DNA of 64,000 bases from Adlercreutzia hattorii (lineage in GTDB: Bacteria > Actinomycetota > Coriobacteriia > Coriobacteriales > Eggerthellaceae), in the NCBI RefSeq assembly GCF_011405655.1, contig NZ_AP022829.1, positions 310,001 through 374,000 of the forward strand, written 5' to 3'. The stretch's first letter is position 1. Each line of letters starts with the position of its first letter. The notes under the pieces were generated by a model. That model had not been told where the DNA came from. It searched no databases and worked only from the letters and a program-made list of their open reading frames with translations. The position numbers and the translations under genes are program-made. Positions 33,400 to 45,719 of this stretch are shown here, in pieces.

Positions 33400-34350
33400 A
33401 TGGCGTCTACGCCCGATTATTACAAAACGCTAGGCGTTCCGCGCACCGCCACGGCCGATGAGATAAAGAAGGCGTTTCGCAAGCTCGCTCGCAAGCATCA
33501 TCCCGATGCCGGCGGCGACGAGGCCAAGTTCAAAGAGCTGAACGAGGCCTACGAAGTCTTAAGCGACGAGAAGAAGCGCGCGCTTTACGACCAGTACGGC
33601 ACGGCGAACGAGAACCAGATCCCCCAGGGATGGGGCGGTGGCCAAGGCTTTAACGTCGAGGATATCTTCGGTGGCGGTGGGGCCGGCGGCTTCGGCGGCA
33701 GTTGGGCCGACATTCTGGAGAGCATTCGCCACGGTGAAGGTGCGTTTGGGGGCAACTGGGACTTCGGCGGCGGTTTTGGCGGCCAGCCTCAGCCCCGTCG
33801 CGGCCAGGATATGAACGTGACGTTGAACGTGACGTTCGACGAAGCGTTCAACGGCACGGAGAAGCGCATCACCGTGCGCATTCCCGGCAAGAGCGAGTCC
33901 GACACCCACACGGTGAAGGTGCCCGCCGGTGCTGTCGATGGCGGCCGCGTGCGCCTGAAGGGCCAGGGAGCTCCTGGCGAAAACGGTGGTGCGGCGGGCG
34001 ACTTGCTCATCACCACTAAGATTGACGCGCATCCCTACTTCGGTCGCGATAAGGCCGACGTGACGGTTGATTTGCCGATCAATGTGGCGGAGGCAGCGCT
34101 CGGTGCTTCCATCGTGGTGCCCACGCCCGACGGCAAAAAGATCAAGGTGAAGGTGCCCGCTGGCACGCAAGACGGCAAGGTGCTCACCATTAAAGGCAAA
34201 GGAGCGCCCGATCTGAAGAACAAGGGGCAGTTCGGCAACTTGAAGATTCAGATTCACGTTGAAGTGCCCACGGACATGAACGACGAGCAGAAAAAGGCCA
34301 TGGAGGACTTCCTCGCCGCGACGGGAGAGGAGAAGCGCCCATGGGCCTAG
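33400..34350 (+). CDS. J-domain cochaperone without zinc finger (DnaJ/CbpA type)
   Basis: A 316-residue J-protein. The J domain (residues 5-70) contains the HPD motif in [11 protein letters not shown] Gly/Phe-rich linker (about 80-140) and the two-part C-terminal substrate domain follow ([18 protein letters not shown] and [18 protein letters not shown]). The CxxCxGxG zinc repeats of true DnaJ are absent, so it is a type II, CbpA-like protein. Start ATG 33400 follows GGAGGT; ATG 33385 is the alternative. It overlaps hspR by 10 bases. Confidence 0.93.
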   Translation: MASTPDYYKTLGVPRTATADEIKKAFRKLARKHHPDAGGDEAKFKELNEAYEVLSDEKKRALYDQYGTANENQIPQGWGGGQGFNVEDIFGGGGAGGFGGSWADILESIRHGEGAFGGNWDFGGGFGGQPQPRRGQDMNVTLNVTFDEAFNGTEKRITVRIPGKSESDTHTVKVPAGAVDGGRVRLKGQGAPGENGGAAGDLLITTKIDAHPYFGRDKADVTVDLPINVAEAALGASIVVPTPDGKKIKVKVPAGTQDGKVLTIKGKGAPDLKNKGQFGNLKIQIHVEVPTDMNDEQKKAMEDFLAATGEEKRPWA

Positions 34351-34718
34351 ATGACAAGAACCGGCCGCTGTACATGATCAGCATTGCCGCGGAACTGGCG
34401 GGCGTGCACCCGCAGACCCTGCGCTCCTACGAGCAGAAGGGTCTGGTCACGCCGCGACGCACCAGTGGCAACACGCGCATGTACTCCCAGGCCGATATCG
34501 ATCGGCTCAACCTGATCAACGAGCTGACGAGCGAGGGCATCAACCTCGCCGGTGTCACGCGCATCCTTGATCTGCAGAGCCGGCTGGATGAGCGCGAGGA
34601 AGAAGTGGAAGACCTGCACGCGCGGGTGCGCCGCCTCGCCGATCGCGTTCGCGAATTGGAAACCCGCACCCCCGTCGGCGCCATCGTCCGCGTAACGCCG
34701 ACGAGGCGTTTACCATAA
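34341..34718 (+). CDS. hspR: MerR-type heat-shock repressor HspR
   Basis: A 125-residue MerR-family regulator. The N-terminal helix-turn-helix and wing ([23 protein letters not shown] then [14 protein letters not shown]) are close to HspR, which represses dnaK operons in actinobacteria and uses DnaK as corepressor. A coiled coil ([21 protein letters not shown]) follows. Its place between the J-protein and clpB genes supports the call. The canonical HspR operator is not apparent before dnaK. Confidence 0.9.
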   Translation: MGLDDKNRPLYMISIAAELAGVHPQTLRSYEQKGLVTPRRTSGNTRMYSQADIDRLNLINELTSEGINLAGVTRILDLQSRLDEREEEVEDLHARVRRLADRVRELETRTPVGAIVRVTPTRRLP

Positions 34719-34730
34719 AGGAGAACGTAT

Positions 34731-37544
<2,814 letters not shown>

Positions 37545-37549
37545 TAAAA

Positions 37550-37572
37550 GGAGGGGCGACCTCGCCCCTCCG
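37550..37572 (+). terminator. Hairpin just after clpB
   Basis: GGAGGGGCGA pairs with TCGCCCCTCC over two bases. No T-run follows; it may stabilise the operon transcript end. Confidence 0.5.
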
Positions 37573-37749
37573 CGCACCGGTTTCCGGCATTATCGCCCGA
37601 ACCCCCGCTCCGCTGTTCTCCTTCGGCTCAGGCGCCGCTCCTTCATGCTTTCATGGAGCGACTTGGGGTCGCGGATGGACAGCGTTCAGAGGTCTCGGTC
37701 AGCGACACCGGAAGCTGGCGCGCTACTCAACCGCATACCTCTTTCACAG

Positions 37750-37786
37750 CAAGCGCCCCGGGCAGCCAAGACCCGGGGCGCTTTTT
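37750..37786 (+). terminator. Terminator of the chaperone operon
   Basis: AAGCGCCCCGGG pairs with CCCGGGGCGCTT and continues into TTTTT. The 333 bases between clpB and the LuxR gene hold this, the hairpin above and a GCTCC/GGAGC pair, but no gene. Confidence 0.85.
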
Positions 37787-37877
37787 GGTCACGAAGGTCC
37801 TTCCGTCCGTGTGGATAGCGACATCGTGACCGCGGTGACGATGAAAGCCTCCGTGCTGCGAAGCTGGGGGTTGGCGC

Positions 37878-39269
37878 TTACGACAGCGATTCGAGCATAT
37901 CCAGGAGCTCCTCGCGTGAATGGACGCCCAGCTTCAGATAAATACTGCGCACTTGGGAGCGTACGGTGTGGAAGGAGACGGTGAATTGTTCTGCGATGGA
38001 CTTTACCGTGTGCCCCTTGGCCAAGGGGACGAGAACGGCCGCTTCGCGCTCGGTGAGGTCGTGCTTCTTTGCGAGGTGAGCGCATTTGTCCTCAAGCGGC
38101 GAGGCGCTGGCGGCCGGCGATCGATGGGGGAGGCCAGTGTAGAAGAACCCGAATATCAGCACGAGCAGGGAGATCACGAGAAAGATCAGGGCGAGCACCA
38201 AAGCCGAGGGAGGGTCGAGGGCAAAGACCGTAACCAGAATCTCGCTTGCGAGGCGCGATGCGAAGAACAGGAATGCCGCCAGGCGAAAGCCGAGACAGGC
38301 AGGCTTTCCGACAGCGCTCGCCAACGTGCCCGGCAGGAAGAACATGAGTCCTCCCAAGAGGAACGCCGCCGTGTTGAGAAGAAAGGCGATGAGGTGTAAG
38401 CCGCTTTCGGGAAAAAGGATGACAAGCAGAGCGCTCAAGCAAATAAGGAGCACAAAGCCCGAGGCAAGCCAGAGGCCCGTGCGTAGCACAAAGGGCCTTC
38501 TCTGGAAGTAGAGCGCGAAAGCCCCCGTGACTACGACGCCCGCAAACGATGTAGTGGCAATCGAAATACCCGCCGAAGGTGTGAACACGGTGCGGAAGGC
38601 GAAGCTGAGCAAGCTGTAGGCGCAGATAGCTAGAGGCACGAGCGCCGAGAATTCGGATCGATCTTCCGGCGACGCCGGAGCCTCCTCTTCTGGAGGCAAT
38701 GGAGCAAGGAGAACGTCAAGGGCGACGGCGACGAGCATCAGCACGAGAAGCCCGAAGCGCGCGGGGACGGTCAGCGCCATGTAGAAGGTGAGCGCAAGCA
38801 CGGCCACTATTCCCGCGCAAAGCATTTGGAAGGATCCGCGCCGGGCCGAAAGGGGTCGGGCCATGCGCGACCAGAGGCAGAGGAGTGAGGCGCAGGTCGC
38901 GCCCATGAGCACTTGGCGAAGAACAAGGTATTGGAGGAGCTCGCCGGAAGGAACGAGAGGCTGGGCAACCAAGAGCGTCGCAGTTGCAAGGCCGAACGCG
39001 AGGGATGCGAACAGCGAGGGCGCGGGGCGGCCTTTTTTGGCGAGAGGGAGAGAGATGGCGAGCAGAGCGATAAAAGCTATCTGCCACGAGAAGGAAAGCA
39101 TTGCCGGCGAAGCGTCCGAGCCGGCCCCCGCGATCGCCGTCTGCCCCATGGATATGAGCAGCCAGCCCCAAATGAGGCCGGGCAGCAAGGCGAGCCGAAC
39201 CGTAGCGGGCAAGATCGACTCCTTCGGAGAATCCTGTTCGCACAAGTGGCCTTTTTCGCGTCGCGTCAT
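37878..39269 (-). CDS. Membrane-anchored LuxR-family transcriptional regulator
   Basis: A 463-residue protein with about 12 hydrophobic helices over residues 20-385 and a C-terminal LuxR/NarL helix-turn-helix (LTEREAAVLVPLAKGHTVKS, FHTVRSQVRSIYLKLGVHSR). This architecture is abundant in Eggerthellaceae, where such regulators stand beside reductase genes. It is divergent from the flavoprotein reductase at 39436, its probable target, 166 bases away. The ATG at 39269 is chosen; a GTG at 39287 would add six residues. The ligand is presumably membrane-soluble or bound by the membrane domain. Confidence 0.9.
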   Translation of the reverse strand: MTRREKGHLCEQDSPKESILPATVRLALLPGLIWGWLLISMGQTAIAGAGSDASPAMLSFSWQIAFIALLAISLPLAKKGRPAPSLFASLAFGLATATLLVAQPLVPSGELLQYLVLRQVLMGATCASLLCLWSRMARPLSARRGSFQMLCAGIVAVLALTFYMALTVPARFGLLVLMLVAVALDVLLAPLPPEEEAPASPEDRSEFSALVPLAICAYSLLSFAFRTVFTPSAGISIATTSFAGVVVTGAFALYFQRRPFVLRTGLWLASGFVLLICLSALLVILFPESGLHLIAFLLNTAAFLLGGLMFFLPGTLASAVGKPACLGFRLAAFLFFASRLASEILVTVFALDPPSALVLALIFLVISLLVLIFGFFYTGLPHRSPAASASPLEDKCAHLAKKHDLTEREAAVLVPLAKGHTVKSIAEQFTVSFHTVRSQVRSIYLKLGVHSREELLDMLESLS

Positions 39270-39435
39270 CAAATAACCTGTCCCCACCTGCCATTTAGCA
39301 CAAAATGAACGTGTGAATCGCGGGCATTTAGCTCATCGGGGGCGATGAACTGCCGCCCCTTTTCCCCGATTCTCTTCACGGCGGAATTATACCGCTGCGT
39401 AAAGGAAAAGGAAGTATGGATCGAGGAGGATAAGA

Positions 39436-41406
39436 ATGAAGGAAATTAACACTGCCGAGGTTTTCCCCACGCTGCGCAACATCTCGCTTTCGCGCAGGAC
39501 GTTTGTCGCCTGCGCGGCCATTGCGGCCGCCCAGGCTGCTCTCGTGTCTGCGGGGTGCGCTCCTGAGGTGCAACCATCGGGGGAGGGACTTGCCTCGACC
39601 GCGGCGTTTGTCCCGGGGACGTATACGGCGTCCGCGCCCGGCAAGAAGGGCCCGGTGACTGTCGAGGTGCGCATGTCCGAAAGCGCCATCGAGAGCGTCG
39701 AGATCGTGGAGTTCGAAGACACCGAGCGCATCAGCGCCCCGGCTCGCGAGCGGGTGCCGCAGCAGATTGTGGAGCTGCAGAGCTTGAACGTAGACACCGT
39801 GACGGGCGCCACGCTGACGAGTATGGCCATCATCGAGAGCGTGGCTGATTGCGTCAACCAGGCGAACGGAGACGCTTCGGCGCTGAAGAAGGCCGCATCG
39901 CCGGAGAAGTCGGATGAGACCAAGGAGATCCAGGCAGATCTCGTGGTGTGCGGCGCCGGCGGTGCCGGCATGGCCGCCGCCGTCGCCGCGGCCCAGCAGG
40001 GCTTGGATGTGGTGGTGTTCGAGAAAACCGCCTATGCTGGCGGCAACGCGCTGGTCAGCGGTGGCTGGCTCGAGGTGTTCGAAGGCGTCGACGACATGAA
40101 GCCCGATATGACGGACGGCAACCGCGACATGTTCCACGCGACGCTCCAGAAGAGTCTGGACAATGGCGTTCCCAAGGACTTCGTTGATGCCGTGCAGGCC
40201 GACTTCGATGCGTATTTCGCCGCGGGCAACACGAAGGTGTACGACTCCATGGAGTACTACGCCCTGGACTACGCCTCGCGCAATGGCGGCCCGGCGAAGG
40301 AGTACTGGCTCCCCTATGCCCACAAGGTGAACGATCTGAACAACTGGCTCTTCGATCAGGGCTACACCGTGAGTGGCACGCTGGTCGGCATCGTCGGGTT
40401 CCCGTGGCCGCGCAAGGCCCATGCGGTGGACAAGGAGAACGGCGAGGGCTTCTTCAGCGTGTTCGACAACACGGTGGAGACCCAGAACCTCCCGATCACC
40501 TTCCTCTTCGAGACGCCCGTTTCCGAGCTGATCGTGGACGGCAAGGCTGTGGTGGGAGCCTCTGGCCAGTGCGCTGACGGCACCACTTATCGTGTTATGG
40601 CGGATCGCGGCGTCATTCTGGCTACTGGCGGTTATTCCGGCAATCCCGATCTGCTGAAGAAGTACAACGAGATGTGGCCCTGGGATGAGTCCACGGTTAT
40701 TCCGACGACCAACAGCTACGGCCACACGGGCGATGGTCACGTGCTTGCCGAGGGCCTGGGAGCCGAGCTGAAGAACATGGGGCGTCAGATGGTGTTCCCC
40801 ATTGCTGACTCCATCGACTATTCGACGGAGACTATCGTCGGCAATACCGGTCTGGGGCTCTTCGTCAACGTGAACGGCGAGCGCTTCATCAACGAGTCGC
40901 TCGATCGCTTCGCCCTGTCCGCCGCCGTAATGAAGCAGCCCGAGGAGAAGCTGTTCATCATCAGCGATGCGCTCAACTCCGGTCTTGTGAACGGCTACAA
41001 CGAGCAGGGCTACAGTGCGGACAAGCTCATCGAGGAGAGCAAGCTCTTCCGGGCGGACAGCATTGAGGAGCTGGCCCAGATGATCGGCGCCGATCCCTCG
41101 GTGCTTGCGAAGGCGGTTGACGATTACAACGCCATTGCACGTGGAGACGTGGCGGACACGGTGTTCGGTCGCGAGAACATGAGCGAGAAAGACGCTATCG
41201 TCGAGGCTCCCTTCTACGCCTCCCCGCGTACCTGGGCCGCCCATGTGACCATCGGTGGCGTTTCCGTCGGTCCCGATTACCAGGCCCTCACGGCCGACGG
41301 TGCGGGTATTGAGGGCCTCTATGTCGTGGGCGAATGCTCCGACGGCAACAGCGGTGTCTCCAGCATGAGCACAGGCCTTTCCTGCGTCAACCAGATGCTC
41401 GCCTAA
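39436..41406 (+). CDS. Exported fumarate reductase-like flavoprotein with FMN-binding domain
   Basis: A 656-residue extracytoplasmic reductase. The leader has a Tat-type SRRTFVA (residues 19-25) and ends at a lipobox-like SAGC (Cys 41), so it may be a Tat-exported lipoprotein. An FMN-binding domain (55-145) has DTVTGATLTS, the site at which ApbE attaches FMN to Thr. The FAD domain starts with VVCGAGGAGMA and runs to the end (GECSDGNSGVSS). Family members reduce fumarate, urocanate or other unsaturated acids; the substrate is not readable. The ribosome binding site GAGGAGGATAA is strong. A LuxR regulator is divergent from it. Confidence 0.92.
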   Translation: MKEINTAEVFPTLRNISLSRRTFVACAAIAAAQAALVSAGCAPEVQPSGEGLASTAAFVPGTYTASAPGKKGPVTVEVRMSESAIESVEIVEFEDTERISAPARERVPQQIVELQSLNVDTVTGATLTSMAIIESVADCVNQANGDASALKKAASPEKSDETKEIQADLVVCGAGGAGMAAAVAAAQQGLDVVVFEKTAYAGGNALVSGGWLEVFEGVDDMKPDMTDGNRDMFHATLQKSLDNGVPKDFVDAVQADFDAYFAAGNTKVYDSMEYYALDYASRNGGPAKEYWLPYAHKVNDLNNWLFDQGYTVSGTLVGIVGFPWPRKAHAVDKENGEGFFSVFDNTVETQNLPITFLFETPVSELIVDGKAVVGASGQCADGTTYRVMADRGVILATGGYSGNPDLLKKYNEMWPWDESTVIPTTNSYGHTGDGHVLAEGLGAELKNMGRQMVFPIADSIDYSTETIVGNTGLGLFVNVNGERFINESLDRFALSAAVMKQPEEKLFIISDALNSGLVNGYNEQGYSADKLIEESKLFRADSIEELAQMIGADPSVLAKAVDDYNAIARGDVADTVFGRENMSEKDAIVEAPFYASPRTWAAHVTIGGVSVGPDYQALTADGAGIEGLYVVGECSDGNSGVSSMSTGLSCVNQMLA

Positions 41407-41423
41407 TCAGCCCCTCCCCATGG

Positions 41424-41457
41424 ACGAGGCCCTCGCCGAACGGTCGGGGGCCTCGTT
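41424..41457 (+). terminator. Terminator of the flavoprotein gene
   Basis: ACGAGGCCC and GGGCCTCGT form the stem, followed by a TTTG tract. Confidence 0.7.
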
Positions 41458-41549
41458 TGTGCTTGGTGGCCCTATGCCGGTTACGCAGCCACCTTCTCGG
41501 CGTTGCGACCTTGATCCAGTCCGCCGAAACGACTTTGGAGCTGTGCCGG

Positions 41550-42897
41550 CTATGCCGCGGCCTTCTCGGCTTTGCGAGCCTTGCGGGCGGCGGCGCGCTT
41601 CTGCATGGCGTCGACGCAGGTGGCCACGGCCGCGTCGCCGGTGACGTTCACCGTGGTGCGCATCATGTCCAGGATGCGGTCCACGCCGGCCACCAGTGCC
41701 ACGCCCTCCACCGGTAGGCCCACCGACTGCAGCACCATGGCCAGCATGATCATGCCGCTTCCGGGCACGCCGGCGGTGCCGATGGAGGCCAGCACGGCGG
41801 TCATCACGATGGTCAGCTGCTGGCCGATAGAAAGGTCGATGCCGAACACCTGCGCAATGAAGATAGCGCATACGCCTTGGTAGATGGCGGTGCCGTCCAT
41901 GTTGATGGTGGCGCCGAGCGGCAGCACGAACGAGGTGACTTCCTTCGACACACCCATCTTCTCGGTGCACTCCATATTAATGGGGTAGCGTGCCCATAGA
42001 TGATGCCGAGGCGAAGGCGAAGCCCATCACCGGCATTTCGCCGCGTAAGAACTTCAGCGGGTTCATGCGGGCGAAGATTTTGATGATGCCCGAGTACACC
42101 AGGATGATCTGCACGATCATGGCCACGTAGGCCACCACGATGAGCCACAAAAGCGGCCGCAGCACATCGATGCCGTTGTTGGCGATGACGGGGCAGATGA
42201 GCCCGAACACGCCGAAGGGCGCCACCAGAATGATGCCGCGCATGATGGCGATGCACACGTCCGACATGGCGTTGCAGATCTTGATGACCGGCTCGGCCTT
42301 CTTCCCCGCGGCGATCATGCCGAAGCCGAATACCACGGCGATGACGATGACCTGCAACATGGTGGCGTCGGCCATGGGCTGGAAGAAGTTCGACGGGAAC
42401 ATGTTCACGATGGTGTCGATGAGCGACGGCGGCTCAGTGGCCTCATAAGAAAGCTCGCCCGAGGGCATGGTGTAGCCCGCGCCCACGTTCATCACGTTCG
42501 CGAAGATAAGGCCCAGCGTGACGGCACAGGCCGTGGTGGCCAGGTAGAACAGCACCGTCTTGCCGCCGATGGCGCCGACTTTCTTCACGTCGTCCAGCGA
42601 CACGACGCCGGCGATGATGGAGAACAGCACCAATGGCACGACGATCATCTTGATGAGGTTCAAGAAGATGGTGCCGAAGGGCTTGATGTAAGTGTCGGCG
42701 ATCTCGGGCGCCCCCTGCAGAGCCATGCCGGCCAGCACGCCCAGAATGAGCGCGATGAAAATCCAGGTCGTCAGCGACAGGCGCTTGAACCAGGGCTTTG
42801 GCTTGCCGTGGCCGTTCCCGTTGTCGCCGCTGTCGGGCGTTGGTGCGACCGTCTCGGTAGCGTCAGCAGGTGCCGAAATGATGGAATCGTCGGCCAT
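41550..42897 (-). pseudogene. Dicarboxylate/amino acid:cation symporter (DAACS family), frameshifted
   Basis: Two minus-strand frames join to give one DctA/GltP-like symporter. The N-terminal part (42897 to 41977) holds the first transmembrane helices up to [11 protein letters not shown]; the C-terminal part (41975 to 41550) continues with [31 protein letters not shown] and [17 protein letters not shown] run (GGGG at 41982-41985 on the plus strand) is one base too long, so the frame ends in a premature TAA. With one C removed, the protein would be about 448 residues and intact. It is either a recent loss, a phase-variable tract or a sequencing error. Start ATG 42897 follows AAAGGA. Confidence 0.85.
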
Positions 42898-42935
42898 GGC
42901 GGTGCGTCCTTTCCCTTTGTGCATAAACCGACCCC

Positions 42936-42941
42936 ATTATA
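42936..42941 (-). promoter_or_regulatory. Candidate minus-10 box of the symporter gene
   Basis: TATAAT on the minus strand, 39 bases before the start at 42897; the minus-35 region is weak. Confidence 0.4.
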
Positions 42942-43169
42942 AGCATATCTACAGGGAAAATAAGGCACGTGGCCAAGCGATCTAACGGCCCCGCAACAAA
43001 TGGAGAAATGCCCCGTGCTGCTTTTTGGGAAAGGCCATAATGGCATTGAGAGCTGCCGGGGACGCGCCGGTGCGAGATGTGTGGAATAACGTTTCTGCCT
43101 GAAGAGGGCGGAAGTGCCATGATATGGTGTGCCGCACTTCAGGGGACGATATGCTTGAAAGGAACGTCT

Positions 43170-44579
43170 ATGGACCGCAAGGAAATAGTTGCCGCCGCCG
43201 AGGCATACTGGGATGCTCATCGCGATGCTATTGTGGCTGACATCGCCAAGCTCGTGGAAATTCCCTCGACCGAGGACTTGGCCGCTGCTGCACCGGGTGC
43301 ACCCTATGGCCCGGGCCCCGCTGCCGCCCTGGAAGCGGCGCTCGAGATCGCCGAGGGTATGGGCATGGCCGCCACCAACTGCGAGGGCCACATCGGCTTT
43401 GCGGATCTGCCCGGCGAGACCGAGACGCAGCTTGGCATCATCGGGCACATGGACGTCGTGCCCGCCGGCCCGGGTTGGACTTTCGAGCCCTTCAAGGTGA
43501 CGGAAAAGGATGGCTACCTCATGGGCCGTGGTTGCCTGGACGACAAGGGCCCGTCGGTGGTTGCCCTTCATGCGGTGAAGTGCCTGAGCGGGCTCGACGT
43601 GCCACGCCCCTACACCATCCGCTTCCTGTTCGGCGCAAATGAGGAAACCTCCATGGCCGATGTGACCTGGTACCTCGAGAATTACGAGAGCCCGGCGTTC
43701 CTGTTCACGCCCGATGCCGACTTCCCCGTGTGCTACGGTGAGAAGGGCGGCTACGACGGGTGCATCACGAGCGCGCCCATCGCCGACCCGGTGATTCTGG
43801 ACATCTCTGGCGGCGTGGTGACCAACGCGGTGCCCGGCGAGGCCTGGGCCGTCGTGCGCGCCGATGCCGCCGCGCTGCCCGCGGCCGAGCGCATTACCGT
43901 GGAAGACGCCGGCGACGGCACGGCGCGCATCGATGCTACGGGTGTGAATGCCCATGCCGCCTGGCCCGAGCGTGGCATCTCCGCCATCATGCTGTTGGCG
44001 AACTACCTGCTGGAGAACGGCCTGTGCAACCAGCAAGAACGCGAGTTCTTGGAACTCGTGCAAAGCCTCGTGTCCGACACCACCGGCGCCGGCGTGGGCA
44101 TCGCCACGGCCGACGAGTACTTCGGACCGCTCACGGTAGTGGGCGGCACCATCCGCAAAGAGGGCGACCGCCTCGTGCAGACCATGGATAGCCGCTGGCC
44201 CACGTCCATCACGGCCGAGGAAATCACGGCCGCACTGACGAAGCTCACGGACAATATCGGTGCCACCTTCGAGAATACCCTGCTCATGGTGCCCTTCCTC
44301 GTGAAGCCCGACGATTCGGAGATTCAGGTGCTGCAGGACGCCTTCCAGTTCGTGACCGGCGACACCGAGCACAAGCCCTTCACCATCGGCGGCGGCACCT
44401 ACGCCCGCGAGTTCAAGAAGGGCGCGTCTTTCGGCGTGAACATGCCCTGGATCGAGAACCCCGATTGGGTCGGTGGCGAGCACGGCCCCGACGAGGGCGT
44501 CTCCGAGGACCTGCTGAAGACTTCCTTCAAGATCTACGTGCTGGCTCTCGCCGAGCTGCAGGGGTTGAAGATCGTGTAG
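43170..44579 (+). CDS. M20-family dipeptidase (PepV/Sapep-like)
   Basis: A 469-residue metallopeptidase that cleaves dipeptides in the cytoplasm. The metal motifs are present: GIIGHMDVVPAGPGW, GRGCLDDKGPSVV and LFGANEETSM, with a dimerisation or lid domain in the middle (about 180-380) and a final metal ligand region GGGTYAREF. Length and motif order match the PepV/Sapep group, which uses zinc or manganese. GAAAGGA precedes the ATG at 43170; longer frames upstream lack one. It is monocistronic. Confidence 0.92.
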   Translation: MDRKEIVAAAEAYWDAHRDAIVADIAKLVEIPSTEDLAAAAPGAPYGPGPAAALEAALEIAEGMGMAATNCEGHIGFADLPGETETQLGIIGHMDVVPAGPGWTFEPFKVTEKDGYLMGRGCLDDKGPSVVALHAVKCLSGLDVPRPYTIRFLFGANEETSMADVTWYLENYESPAFLFTPDADFPVCYGEKGGYDGCITSAPIADPVILDISGGVVTNAVPGEAWAVVRADAAALPAAERITVEDAGDGTARIDATGVNAHAAWPERGISAIMLLANYLLENGLCNQQEREFLELVQSLVSDTTGAGVGIATADEYFGPLTVVGGTIRKEGDRLVQTMDSRWPTSITAEEITAALTKLTDNIGATFENTLLMVPFLVKPDDSEIQVLQDAFQFVTGDTEHKPFTIGGGTYAREFKKGASFGVNMPWIENPDWVGGEHGPDEGVSEDLLKTSFKIYVLALAELQGLKIV

Positions 44580-44608
44580 AGGCGCTTCTCCCTCGACCTT
44601 GTTTCCCG

Positions 44609-44637
44609 GGCCCTGCATTCGCTGCAGGGCCTTTTTT
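44609..44637 (+). terminator. Terminator of the dipeptidase gene
   Basis: GGCCCTGC pairs with GCAGGGCC and is followed by TTTTTT. Confidence 0.9.
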
Positions 44638-44789
44638 GCGATTGGGCGTCGGGAGGCGCGGGCATAGGCATTTTCGATGCTCTCATCTGGAATTAACCCG
44701 TGATTTCCTGATGATCGGACATGACGGCCCGTCAGCTGTGCTATAGAATAGATTAAATGCAATCAGAGGTTTACTTTTTGGAGGACGAC

Positions 44790-45503
44790 GTGCTTAACGC
44801 AATCATCGTTGACGACGAGGCTCCTGCCCGTTCTGAACTGCGCTTTCTTCTCGACGAAGTTGGCGGGGTTGAAGTGACAGCCGAAGCTGCCAACGTGCGC
44901 GAGGCTATCGAGAAGCTGAAAGAGTATCCCTGCGACGTCATGTTCATGGACGTGAACATGCCCGAGGCCACCGGCCTTCAGCTGGCCGAGGCCCTGCAGC
45001 ACCTCAAGTTCCCCCCGGCGGTGGTGTTTGTGACGGCTTATTCCGAGCACGCGCTGGACGCCTTCAAGGTCAGCGCCATCGACTACTTGGTCAAGCCGGT
45101 GGAGACCGAGCGCTTGGCCCAGGCCATCGCCCGCGTGCGCGAGCAGGTGGCCCTGCACCTGCAGGCTCACAAGTCCGAGCGCATCCCCGTGGAAAAGGGC
45201 GGCAAGAAGATCCTCATCGGCATCGACAAGATCCGCTTCGTCATGGCCCGCGACGACTACGCCTACCTGCAGACCGATACCGACCGCTACTTCTCCACGG
45301 TGAGCCTCGCCCAGTTGGAGAAGCGCCTCGACGGCCACGGATTCTTCCGCGTGCACCGCGGCTATCTGGTGAACCTGTCTATGGTGGAGGAGATTGAGTC
45401 CGTCTCCGGCGGCACGCTGCTGCTTACGCTGAACGGCGTGGAGGAGAAGATCCCCGTGTCCCGCCGCCGCGTGTCTTCGCTGAAGAAGGCGCTGAATCTG
45501 TAG
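44790..45503 (+). CDS. LytTR-family response regulator
   Basis: A 237-residue regulator with a receiver domain (acidic pair in IIVDDE, phosphoacceptor Asp 54 in MFMDVNMPE, Lys in YLVKPVE) and a LytTR DNA-binding domain (residues 135-237, ARDDYAYLQTDTDRYF and FFRVHRGYLVNLSMVEEIE). I chose the GTG at 44790, five bases after TTTTTGGAGG, over an ATG at 44757. No histidine kinase lies next to it, so it is an orphan regulator here. Confidence 0.92.
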   Translation: MLNAIIVDDEAPARSELRFLLDEVGGVEVTAEAANVREAIEKLKEYPCDVMFMDVNMPEATGLQLAEALQHLKFPPAVVFVTAYSEHALDAFKVSAIDYLVKPVETERLAQAIARVREQVALHLQAHKSERIPVEKGGKKILIGIDKIRFVMARDDYAYLQTDTDRYFSTVSLAQLEKRLDGHGFFRVHRGYLVNLSMVEEIESVSGGTLLLTLNGVEEKIPVSRRRVSSLKKALNL

Positions 45504-45530
45504 AACGTCTTGCGCCAAATGATGCACTGA

Positions 45531-45560
45531 CGAGCCCCGCACCGGGGCTCGTTTCGTTCA
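45531..45560 (+). terminator. Terminator of the LytTR gene
   Basis: CGAGCCCCG-CAC-CGGGGCTCG followed by TTTCGTT. Confidence 0.8.
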
Positions 45561-45719
45561 CAGAACCGCCATAGGGTTGTGGGGATGTGGGCGCGCTTCG
45601 GCGGCCTTTGCTAGAATATTTCCACTAGATTAACGAGGAGGGGCCCCGGTGCCAGGCGCAAGGGGCCCGTTTGCAATTCTGCTGGCTGGCGGAAATTGCC
45701 CAGAGAGAAGAGGAGCGCC

